A stretch of 64,000 bases of DNA from Maratus speciosus (lineage: Eukaryota; Arthropoda; Arachnida; Araneae; Salticidae): contig OZ010795.1 of NCBI GenBank assembly GCA_963932465.1, positions 22,653,874-22,717,873 on the forward strand. The letters are read 5' to 3'. This document shows, piece after piece, positions 36,228 through 46,268 of the stretch. Position numbers and translations under genes: made by a program. How positions within the stretch are numbered: the first letter of the stretch is position 1; each line of letters starts with the position of its first letter. The notes beneath the pieces were generated by a model. That model had not been told where the DNA came from. It ran no database searches and saw only the letters and a list, made by a program, of their open reading frames with translations.

Positions 36228-36375
36228 CTTGACACGCGTCAGGAAAACGTCACACAAAGCAGGCAAAACAAAGAAGAAAAATCATTCATTGGCTCGTTCA
36301 TATCGACAAGCCAATGAATGATTTTTCTTCTTTGTTTTGCCTGCTTTGTGTGACGTTTTCCTGACGCGTGTCAAG
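36228..36375. repeat. Perfect 67 bp inverted repeat with 14 bp loop
   Basis: Positions 36228-36294 and 36309-36375 are exact reverse complements by eye, from CTTGACACGCGTCAGGAAAA to AGCCAATGAATG. The loop is CGTTCATATCGACA. Outside the exact arms, weaker inverted similarity continues about 30 bp ('ggggcg'-type segments near 36205 and 36398). It would form a near-ideal hairpin in DNA or RNA. Confidence 0.9.
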
Positions 36376-36409
36376 GCGTTCTCGAATATTTAAAGGGCGT
36401 TGAATAGGC

Positions 36410-36592
36410 AGGGATCAAGATAGGTTTTTCGCTATTAGCGAGATGATATTGATCAACCAGAAGCCTGCATTTTTGCGAACTTTTTGATGTTTGCAGTAAA
36501 CACCGAAAATCCTACAAGGATTTTCTGATCTGAAGGCTACTGATTGGTCAATTTAATTTTACTAACGGAGAAAAATTTATCTGGGTCCCGGA
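36410..36592. mobile_element. Same MITE family as 32337, copy 4
   Basis: The left end is 'gggatcaagataggtttttc' with 'gctattagcgagatgat' and 'agaagcctgcatttttgcga'. The right end is 'tactgattggtcaat', 'ggagaaaaatttatctgggt', 'cccgg'. The arms pair imperfectly. Confidence 0.6.
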
Positions 36593-36849
36593 CATTAAAT
36601 TTGGTTGGTTAAGACGATTTTGAATAAAATCAAATCAGGAAACCAATGTTTTTAACTTTTCTGGTTAGTTTAATCGAAATCTTCCACGTCTATTACAGAA
36701 AACTGAGTTGCTGTACTTTGGACAAAAACTTGAATATGAGTACACGACTTGTGCATATGCCACCAGGCTTACATATAAATGTTCTCTGTTATAAGCATAA
36801 TTCTAAACGCAGCTGGTTAAATTTGAGTATCTGGGTATTAGAGAAAGCA

Positions 36850-36990
36850 ATAGTGGCCCACCGTGGTGGAGGTGATAAGACACCACGCCCCTAATCGCTT
36901 GAGAGCGTAGGTGGGGGCGGGTTGCAATCTCGCCGTGATCCCCACGTGATCTAATATATGTGTTCAATAAAACAAACAAACAAACAAACA
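36850..36990 (+). mobile_element. tRNA-derived SINE with (AAAC)n tail
   Basis: The head has TGGCCCACCGTGG (A-box-like) at 36853, then a structured GC-rich body and GGGTTGCAATCTC (B-box-like) near 36917. It closes with five AAAC units at about 36965-36989. A promoter-bearing GC-rich head with a simple-repeat tail is the SINE layout. The B box is imperfect, so tRNA origin is likely but not certain. Confidence 0.5.
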
Positions 36991-38011
36991 ATCAATAGTC
37001 TAATAATCAAAAGAAAATTCTAAAAAAAAAAACATATGGGTACTGCGATTGAAAATCTTTTTACTACTCCAAAATTTTTCGAACAACTGCATGCTTGCTA
37101 TGAGTCACGTGGTCTTGCGAGAGACTATCACAGTTAGATTTCTTGTAATTGCGCACGCATCTTGTTAAAATTCATCTTAAGATGCAACTCGGTTTACGCT
37201 TTGTTTGTATCGTAAGTCAGTAAAGGTATCTTCAGCGAGGCACCGCAAGTCCAGCTTTACTAGCACTCGCGTTTAATATTCTACGTTGTCTGGAAGGTAG
37301 AAAGTGTCAACAAAAGTGTCTGTCATTTTCAAAATATTTTTTTCTAAGCATAAACATTATTCTGTCTCAATCTCAGCGTGCCTCAAATACCTTTTTTGGG
37401 TAGTCATAAAATGGCACTTGACACGTGTCTGGCACAGTTTTTGGGCCGTCTAAAGTGTCTGGCTTTTATACTTTATTTCATTAAATACTAAATTTGAAGG
37501 TATTAAAATTTCAAAATGCCTCAAGGAAATTTTTTTGCAACGAAAATTTTGGAAATTTAAAAATTCACGGGTGGGCAAAGTGCCACAATCCTTCAGCCAG
37601 ACATTCGATTTTGTATTCAGGCATTACTAAAGAAGTGTTGCACAAATTTTGAGGGTGCCTCAAATACCTTCCCTAAAATGTTTAACAGCTCTCGGACTAT
37701 AATAAAAATATATCGCTTTTGATAAATTATAAAAATTTATTTGATTGCATAATTTACATTTTCCATATGAAAAATGTTTTTTTAATGTAAGTGAGCAATC
37801 TGAAAAATGCGTTGCATATAAAAACATTATTAGTTTTCACCTATATTCTTTAACCTGGGAAGCACGGGTAATATTCCCTAGTATATATAAGGTAGATAAT
37901 GGTTACAAAAATCTACCGTTCACGTATTTTCAAATACATTAATCAAATATAACAGTTGAGCATTAAATAACACAATGTAAATTAACATAAAAAGGGTGAT
38001 CGCACAATGTT
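36991..38011. other. AT-rich spacer with a small repeated box
   Basis: 'gcctcaaatacctt' occurs at about 37380 and 37657 with related surroundings, suggesting a ~280 bp diverged duplication. No gene recognised. Confidence 0.5.
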
Positions 38012-38296
38012 TTTAGGTGCGTTCGTAATTATATAAATATATAGCACTTATAGTCGTCCTTCCGTCTGTACGTCTGCCCTCAACGAACAGCGCAAAAACT
38101 GCATAACCGAATGGTTTGAAATTTAGTCTGTAGAATCGTAGCAGAATTTTCTCGAGTCCTTTCAAATTTTATTAAAATTGAGTCAAAACTTAAAAAGATA
38201 TCAACAAAAGTCTATCTCCTATCGTACGTCATGAATTAAAGGATGTGCCATGATAGGACATAATTCTAGGTTGCCAGGAATATTTCAGATGAGTCC

Positions 38297-40723
38297 TATT
38301 GTTTCCTTATAGTAGGGTTTGAAATGTCGTAAAATGTGGCTCCAGCTCGTTTGACTGGAGAAATTACTCCTTCGCCATTTTTTTTCGCAACCTTTGCCAA
38401 TAAGTGGGGGTATTGTAGATCAAGGATTTCTGTATCCCTTTCCAATGGTTCAAATTAAGTTGGCTCTTAGAATATGTTGCTTCAGTGCTCCAAGGGTTGG
38501 TGGTAATTTCTCCTCCTCAAAACTTTTAGTTCTGAAAAGATGCCACCTAAACTCTTAAATCCTTTAAAAATTACTATTTTTCAAATAATCCAAGTTGGTT
38601 AATTTTTCAAACAACGACAGATTGGATAATGGATCAACATTAGGTACCTCAAGTTCTTGAAAAGCTGTTATAATATCATCATCACACTGAAGATTGATAT
38701 ACATTTTATCCACTTCTATTTTGAAATGCCTACAAATTTTCCTCACCCAGTCTCCACCAGTATAAAAATGTAAACCGAGTAAACCTTTGAGAACAAAAAA
38801 AGCTTCTTAAAACACCATCAAAAATTATTAAGTAATATTTTTTTATGGTGTTTTAAGAAGTTTTTTTTTTTTTTTTTGTTCTTATTCATTCACATCAGTT
38901 TTAACTTACTTTCTTCGAGTAAACCTTTGCTTTTATGAGCACCTATTGCTCAACATCTTTCATTAATATTGATTTTTCTGTGTTTGTTGCCTCGACCAGT
39001 AACAAAATTGATTTCACTGTTTACTAGATGACTTGAAACCAAGTCAATCAGCAATATGAAAATATCAGTATCTTGCAAAAATGCATCGATCTCATAATTA
39101 TCATGATGGTTCACTATATCAAGTATATGAAGAGGTATAATGGTGGCTTCTTTTTCATGTGCATGATCACAAATTTCTGAATCGAAAACATTCGCGTGGT
39201 TATACTGTATACCTTACTGCCAAAAACGACAACAATTTTCTTCTCACTAGCACCAAAAACCTGTAGTAATTTATTCCTGAGATATTCAGTCAGCTGTGTT
39301 TTTGTTTCATTATGTGAAAGAAACGTCTTTAATGAAACAAAAGTTATATTGGTACTATTTGTAATAGTAAATGTAATAGGTTCTGTCGCCCCCATACTTT
39401 TCTTACGAGTTTGCTCCTTCAATGAATGCTCAAGGTATTGGTCAAATATTATTCTCCCTTCAGTGTATCCGCTTGTCATTTTCATAATGATCTCGATAAA
39501 AGCATTTGCGAAGTCTTCACAAGTTTTCATGGCAGGCGTCTTTTTTACTGATTGTACGATTGCCATTCCGTGTATAATGCAAACTTTTTCTATCGGAGAA
39601 GCAATCGAGGATTCTAATGATTCAAGATGGGTGATCGATTATATTGCTCTATATATAGCTCTATTTCTGCAATAAATGAACTTTTGTCGAGTAGAATATG
39701 AAGATATCCATCAGAAGAAACTAATGATCTTGGTATTACAGAAAACTCGTAGTTTCCAATTTCAACTTTTAGATTTGTAGACATTTGAGGTCTTGATTCC
39801 ATAACTACAAGAAAACGAGCAAGAAGTTGCCTATCTTCTCGAATTAGTGTATCTCTGACAAATTCTTCGAATTCCATTTGGCCTTTTTGGTCACGATTCA
39901 TCCTCACGATTCAATATCATCCTTCGCAGATTCTGGAACTTTCATAGAGGATGCAATATTTATTAGTGTGGTATTATCTTGGAAAGGGCTTCCTCCACAA
40001 TGATCGCGAATATTTTCCTTGACGATGGCTTCATTGTGAAAAATTCTTAGCGACATGGAAGTCTAAGGTTGATAGTGTTTCCTCGGCGGCTTAGAGACTT
40101 CATTTTGACAGTACTTTTCAAAGAAACTTGAAACAATACTTCTGGTGTATACAAGAAATACCTTACGAGGGCGTTTTCATTCTGAGTTAAACCAATAACT
40201 CCACCAATGTTCTTCAGTTCTTTGATTTTCTGTTCAAAGTTCTGATCTGAAAATACTTTCGTAAACAGCACATTGGATTTGGATACTGCAAAACAACCAG
40301 ATTCAAGAGCATTCCATACTTCTTGATATGCTGTTTTAAGGTCCTTAATCTGTGCTATGTATACTGGAATGAGTCTGGCATTATTAAGTAAGTCATGAGC
40401 AAAATAATACTTGATTTCACCTCTAATCACACGAGATGAAATAGCCAATCTCCTCGACGAGTAGCACGGATGAAACGTAGTAAAGATCCAAATTAGTTCA
40501 TATACTGAAGTAAGAACTTTGCCATATCACCACTGCATTATGTAATATGTGGAAGACAATTTTTTTCTACTTCTATGATCTCTTCAAACAAAGTTGTAGC
40601 TTCAACTTCACAATTGTGCAATTTCTCACATAGTGAGTTGCATTTTTCTTGCAGGGGAATAATCTCTGTAGAATGTAGAGGTGTTTCAAAGAGAAGGTCG
40701 TAGCATACCAAAACGATAGTCAT
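38297..40723 (-). pseudogene. Degenerate gene of an uncharacterised multicopy invertebrate family
   Basis: Read from high to low coordinate, successive frames give one consistent protein order. First come FIRATRRGDW (about 40450) and an Asn/Leu-rich helical part (40448-40047). Next is RQLLARFLVVMESRPQMS with NYEFSVIPRSLVSSDG (39840-39690), then CEDFANAFIEIIMKMTSGYT (39530-39470) and KKIVVVFGSKVY (39240-39200). Then come PLHILDIVN and DTDIFILLIDLV (39130-39030), GLLGLHFYTGGDWVRKICRH (38935-38720 across an insertion) and EKLPPTLGALKQHILRAN (38510-38465). I recognise this as a family found in many copies in invertebrate genomes without known function. The DTD and GxxxxTGGD motifs recall acidic motifs of FEN/PIN-like nucleases, which is only a guess. 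Several frameshifts and stops (for example TGA near 38950) show it is dead. The last in-frame stop (38297) lies 15 bp outside the element border. Confidence 0.75.
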
Positions 40724-41056
40724 ATGAAACTCTATGCCTCTAGTATATTAGTAATTTTGTAATAAATTTATAAATAAATAATAAATAACACAATTTATGC
40801 CTATTTCGATTGTAGATTTGCTTTTTTTGACCCCCAAAACATATAATTTGATGTATTGGTCAATAAAATCCCATAAATATTAAAAAAGTCAGTAACTGGC
40901 AGCCATCTTGGACGTCATCTTGAAAATCACCTCAAAAATGTGTAAGAAAAAAATGGCACCTAAGATATTTGGAATCTACATGTCAAAAGCTACAAAATTA
41001 AAAAACAATATCAAACTTGGCACAAAAATCGAGCTGGAAAACATTTCGGACCCTAC
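38312..41056 (-). mobile_element. 2.75 kb TIR element enclosing an orphan protein gene
   Basis: TA lies at 38310-38311 and 41057-41058. The ends are GTAGGGTTTGAAATGT on the left and GTAGGGTCCGAAATGT on the right (reverse complement), 14 of 16 identical. Just inside both, 'ccagctcg' recurs (38342 and complement at about 41030). The element fills the interior of repeat copy P, which copy Q lacks. It contains one degenerate gene on the minus strand. Superfamily unknown; the TA target is the simplest reading. Confidence 0.6.
38790..38915 (-). mobile_element. 126 bp retroposed insertion with 14 bp target duplication
   Basis: CGAGTAAACCTTTG is present at 38776-38789 and again at 38916-38929. On the minus strand the insert reads AAGAAAGTAAG..., then an A-run of about 17, then a hairpin ('cttcttaaaacaccat' with its complement). 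It interrupts the orphan gene; skipping the insert and one duplication restores the reading frame through GLLGLHFYTGGDW. A long duplication plus an A-rich tract fits LINE-mediated retroposition. Confidence 0.65.
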
Positions 41057-41180
41057 TATTATGACTGAATTTGATTTATAGAATCGTCATAAATTTTGTA
41101 TTCGTGCATATTTGTATTTGTATAAGAGTGCAACATCTATGGAACCGAGATTTTAATATTTATAAAACTAGTTATAGTAC

Positions 41181-41476
41181 GAGAAGCCCAGTGGCGTAGT
41201 GGTCATAGCATTTGACTATCGTGCCGCAGATTCGAATATCGACTGAGCAAGGTTCACTCAGCCTTTCACCCTTCGGGATCGATAAAATGAGTACCAAGCT
41301 TGCTTGGAACAGAACACCGAGAGTCTCGCGTTAGGCTGACATCCTTACATGACCTTACATTACCCCACACCTGACATGCTGCAGAGCACCTCGGGGCGCA
41401 GGGTCAAGAAAACTGAGATGGGCACTGTCGGCCCAGATCCTCCTTGCATTGTACAGCTACAGAGTTTAGTTTAGTT
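41181..41476 (+). mobile_element. tRNA-derived SINE, ~300 bp
   Basis: The A box TGGCGTAGTGG is at 41192-41202 and the B box GATTCGAATATC at 41229-41240, with the spacing of tRNA promoters. A tRNA-unrelated body follows ('cccttcgggatcgataaaat', 'ctgacatgctgcagagcacc'), and the 3' end is a (TTTAG)n tail from about 41464. The target duplication is GTTATAGTACGA (41170-41181) and GTTATAATACAA (41478-41489). Copy Q at 63246 shows the empty site. Confidence 0.8.
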
Positions 41477-41560
41477 TAGTTATAATACAAAAATTTGTCA
41501 CGTTTGGCGTACAATTTCCGACTTGTTGGGTTTCTCATAATTTAAATTTAGATAATAAAA

Positions 41561-43690
41561 GATAAAAACCTTTATGGCGTCCATTCGGAATAGGGTTATC
41601 GTCTGCATCATTAAAAATATAATTTGCTTTAAATGCGGCTGGAATATAAAAATTAGGTCGAAGAAAATGTAGTATTTGCACTTTGTGAATAAAAATACGC
41701 TTACTCGATTACTTAAAAACGTGCGAAAAGTACGGTTTTAATATTTCTACACGTTAAGTAAGTGACATAATTAACAAAATGCAAAGAAACGGTTACATTC
41801 GACTGAGAAAAAGTTATAAAATGCACATCGCAGCAAAGGTATATATATATATATATATATATTACCGTATGGTAAAAAATACAGTTAAATAACTTTTTTA
41901 AAAATAAAATAAAAATTTAAAGTTTCAACTGTATTTTAATTTATAATCTGTTCCATTCAATTTCCTTTTTTATTAGTTATATCATCTTGATTTTACATTA
42001 ACTATCGCTTTATTATTTATTCTTCTCCTCAGTTATTTATTTTACCAATTTTTCAATAAAAACTACTGGAACTATTTTTAGTTTAGTTACTTTTTTTTAA
42101 TTTATAAATCGATAATTTTTTTCACCTTTTTTGGAATATTTAAATATCTCTATGCGTCGTGTGATATTTCTTGTTTTTTAGTTATTTTTGATTGGTTAAT
42201 TCCGTTTTATTTTCTAGATCTAACAGTGTTTGCAGGGTCTCGTAAAGGGGGATCAAATGTATTGAAACATGCTGATATTTTCAAATATTTATGATAAATG
42301 TGTGAAATTATTTACATTGCACTGAACATAGTATCACGCACGCTTAGTTTACAAAAATGGAAAGAACATGCATTTTCATAAAGTATTTCAAAATTATTTT
42401 CTAGTTTGAAACATTTTAAAAATAAGTTATTTAAACGTATAAAATTACAACAAAGCATTGCAAGTTTAAATTATAATCGCTAATAATTATTGTCGTCAAA
42501 TAACTGTAAATAATCGAAGGGATGTCTTGCTATCAAACTAAAAAAAAAAAAAGAAAAAAAAATTAGCGGTTTTTCAAATGAAAAATTTATGAAACAAATT
42601 AAAATATATTTTTTTATAAAATTTCAAATAAGTGTATTAGATAAATTCGAATATAAAAAACATTATAGAGTTTCTAGAATCTCATCTGCAAAAATTAAAT
42701 GAATATTCTACTTCCAAAACTTTTAGAAATGTTAAACATTACAACACATTTTGTTAAGGAAAATCTCTTATAATTTTACTTCACCTCAACCAAAGTTTAC
42801 TTTTCTCAAAACACTTTGTTCAATAGGAAAAATATTTTTACATGAAAACTTCGGATTTATAAAATGTCAAAACAAAGATGTTGTTTTTTTTTTTCAAAAT
42901 ATTTTTATTTTAAATAAGTTAAAACCATAACAAATTCATGCCATTTTATTCCTCATGCAGCTCAAGTAAAAATAAAATTACATTTTGACGTTTCTGTTTA
43001 CTTTATATTTTAGAATATATTTTAATATGCTAATATTGCTTATTTATCACTTATTAATACGGCAAAATATTAAAAAATAATTTTTTTAACTAAAATTTTA
43101 AAAACTAAACATATCATATTGATTCCAGTATACCAATGTTAACTAACAGAGATTTAAACAAATTAATCTAAACATTTGTATAAATAAACCGATGTAATCT
43201 TTTTATTTGTCAGAATAATTTTAAGAAGGAAAAATAATGAAAATTAAAATTATTGAAAATTCTTTAAATTAATGGATTTTATTTTCTGATTTATTACGTA
43301 ATAAAATGAAAAGCTATTTTACAAGTTTGCATTTTTCTTTTATCTTTGTCATGGGCGCATTCGCAATAAATATTACAGGTAATCTGCGTTATCAATAATT
43401 ATGAAGGAAAATTGTGTTTTACTCTACAGATTATAATCTCATTTATAAGCTAATGTCGAAATTTTCCAGCGAATCTGATTTTTTAAAACTAATTAGATAT
43501 TTTTCTAACAAATTCTAACAAGTAATGCTTTTCTTAGAAAAACATGTACCGTTAATGAATAAAGCATATTTAGCAGAATGATTGCATAACAGACATTATG
43601 ATCACCGTATTAGTGAAGCATTAGTATGACATAAAATAATATTTATCAGTTATAACATTTTCTTTATCAGTTGAAGATGTTAAGTATTAG
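41561..43690. other. AT-rich sequence, (TA)n microsatellite
   Basis: (TA)11-12 at 41840-41862 and an A-rich tract at 42539-42561. No gene or element recognised. Confidence 0.5.
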
Positions 43691-43691
43691 T

Positions 43692-43868
43692 TATATATAA
43701 ATATTATACAGACATACACACAATAAATACAATAAACCCAACCGCAGTGAAAAATTAGCCGGAGCAAGGAATCGAACAAGGGTTCGATTCCTGGCTCTGA
43801 CTAATTTTTCACTCCAGTTGGGTTTATTGTATTTATTGTATGTATGTCTGTATAATATTTATATATAC
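43692..43868. repeat. Long hairpin: ~86 bp arms, 4 bp loop
   Basis: Left arm 43692-43777 and right arm 43782-43868 are about 90% complementary, sharing 'ataaatacaataaaccca' and 'agtgaaaaatta'. At the tip the arms are exact: GGAATCGAAC, loop AAGG, GTTCGATTCC. The tip sequence GGTTCGATTCC is a canonical tRNA B-box/T-arm motif, present in both orientations. It looks like two head-to-head tRNA-derived fragments or a foldback element. Confidence 0.8.
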
Positions 43869-46268
43869 CTTTAACTGTTGAATGCAGGCGTTATTTATGT
43901 GTGTATGTGTGTTTTAATATATATTGTAGTATATGTGTGTTTTATTATGTTAAGTATTGTTTGACACATTTTAAGAATGTACAATCTCTATTAATGTTAG
44001 GAAAATCTGATTAATGGCGAAACATAGTGATTTTTTTGTTTTTGTTTTTTTACTTATTATATTTTGTTACTACAAAATATGATTAACTGCGTGATTCTAA
44101 GTGATTTTTAACACTTGTTTTTAATCCATTTTCTGAAGATTATAAGTAATTATCGTGTATAGTAAATCGAAGATTAAAATAGCGGGAAAAATAATAATGC
44201 AACAATAAAATAAACCAAAATCAATACTCGTTTTAAAAATATGTATAGGTATATATATTTTTTTACTCCAAAATAATTAAGTTTTAATCATTTGTCAAGT
44301 TTTTTAACAAGTGTTTTTTTAATATATATATAATTGGCGCATAGTTGAGGAAAAAATTGGCAGACATATTTAATTATATATAAGTTTATTTGGAAAACAT
44401 TTATTGTAAAAAAGCTTACATTAATTTATTGATGAAAATGTAATTTATAAAATGTACAATCCTTCGTATTTTACAATTGCACCGTTTCAAAACATACACT
44501 AGATTATGAGACTTATTCTGCAAATTAACAAGTATGTGTTTCCACTATCTAATACTCAATTATTCGTTTTTATTAAATGTTATTTTTAGTAATATTCTTC
44601 TACATTTTTCCAAGAGTACATAAGCAGTTGAATTTCGTGATCTATAGGAAATTTTACTGTTCGTTATATTCAGATGGATTTATTTAAAATAATGAAGAGT
44701 TCATCTAAATATTAAATCAATATGTTTTCATTTGTATTTTTTGCGATTTTCCAAACAGTACTTTGAATGAAAAGCAAGACGACATCTATCATTCGCAGAC
44801 AAAATTTTCTTTTGTAATGATCTAGCAATTAACTGAATGCCTTGATCCTACTCAAACTTTTCATCGTTCCCAGGCAGTATCTATTTCTCTGTTTTCTTAG
44901 TAGTTAGAGTCTGTTATTTATACACCATTTTGAGTGCAATTATATCTTTAGAAATTGACCTAGCTTTAAAAACGAAAAAATATTGTACTCTGTCAGACTT
45001 TTTACTGATATAATATTTTTCAATATTGAGAACAACGTTGTAGTTGTAATATTTGTTTAATTGTTTTATTTTTATACACAAAATTGAAAGTTGAGAATGA
45101 AAAAGGAAATTGTACATTTTAATATATGTCTATCTAATCATATTCATCAACTAGTGATAGATATGTTTTAAATTTTCTATCCATTAATATGCACGTTTTT
45201 TTCGGTTGATTATAAGTAAAAGAAATTTCTGTTCGGCAAATCTTTATATATATTTAAATTATTCAAAGATAGTAATTAACAATCGGAATTTATTTGTGGG
45301 AAAAAATTAGACATTTTCGGGTGGATTAAACAAAAATAAATGAATAAAAAACATTTAGCGAAGACATTTTTATTTTTTCGTCAAACTTATTATTAATACT
45401 TTATGAACTGAATACCTTAATTAACACTGAAAAAATCTTATTTAGGGCATTTTCTTCATTTGCGACATTTTTTACACCCATATTCATAATGCAAAAGATT
45501 ATATTTAATTATTAAATTTGCAGTTATCCTTTTTATTATCGTCTTCTGCTTTTCTGTTTGTGATCTAAATTTACAAGTAGTTTACACATATAGTTCTAAA
45601 TTTTAATATAAAACGTTATTGTTTATTAAATGAACTTATCGTTATCGCTATTAAATAAACTGTATTTTTTAAGTATTAAATTAGGAATTTTATATTAACA
45701 AACATAGTTTTAAAACTTTAAGTGGTTATAGCGAAAAATCGATAGTCCCAAAAGTAAGTATAGATTAAAGAAATAAAAATTAATCTGGAGTAATAAAAAT
45801 TATTCTAAATAGTTCATCCCAGGTAATTCACTTTTTGGTTAATCACACTTTTGCTTATTAAGAGCACTTTCAAAATTTGGCTTTTTTCAAGTGAGACACT
45901 TGATTATTATGCCTGACTTCTGAAAATAAATAGGACATTGGTGACTTAACTGATGAGAAAACAATCACTTTATAATATCTTTTATTTAGTTTGGATTTTA
46001 TAACATTTCCTATTAAACTTGAATTCAATATTTTCAAAACATCAAAAAAAAAGTTAGATTCGTGAGTTTTGGTTTATCATATAGAGAATTTGTGTATGCC
46101 ACTTAATTGATTTCTCTTTGATTGATGAATCTCCATTGTTTTATTAAGCATCTTTTAATAGTTTTCTTTTGAATTAAAGAATTCTGTTTAAGTTTCTAAG
46201 TAGTATGTTTGTTTAATCCAGAACAGTGAACGGTTATCTATTTTTACAAATTATTTCTCAAATTTCAA
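43869..46268. other. 2.4 kb AT-rich sequence without recognised features
   Basis: The short minus frame at 44914-45117 shows no domain. Short TA and TG-rich runs occur at 43890-43935 and 44325. Confidence 0.5.

Larger units (their letters stand above)
38012..41560. repeat. GGTGCGTTC repeat, copy P, carrying two insertions
   Basis: Homologous to copy Q at 62716-63262. The left part (38019-38230) shares 'gtgcgttcgtaattatataa', 'tatagtcgtcc' and 'aaaaactgcataaccgaatg'. The right part (about 41100-41180 and 41490-41560) shares 'aaaactagttatagtacga' and the flank 'caatttccgacttgtt'. In P the middle is occupied by the 2.7 kb orphan-gene element, and the right border by a SINE. Confidence 0.65.

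Noticed and set aside
36646..36894. 82-residue ORF ending in the SINE
   Set aside because: Its end is SINE head sequence; the rest has no recognisable similarity.
39196..39675. 159-residue plus-strand ORF with hydrophobic character
   Set aside because: It is the antisense of the orphan-family pseudogene, whose minus frame shows the conserved motifs.
41182..41260. A genuine tRNA gene
   Set aside because: A and B boxes are present, but no full cloverleaf can be drawn and the unit continues into a SINE body and (TTTAG)n tail with target duplications.
43782..43868. tRNA gene half at the hairpin tip
   Set aside because: Only the B-box/T-arm motif is present; no acceptor or anticodon arm.
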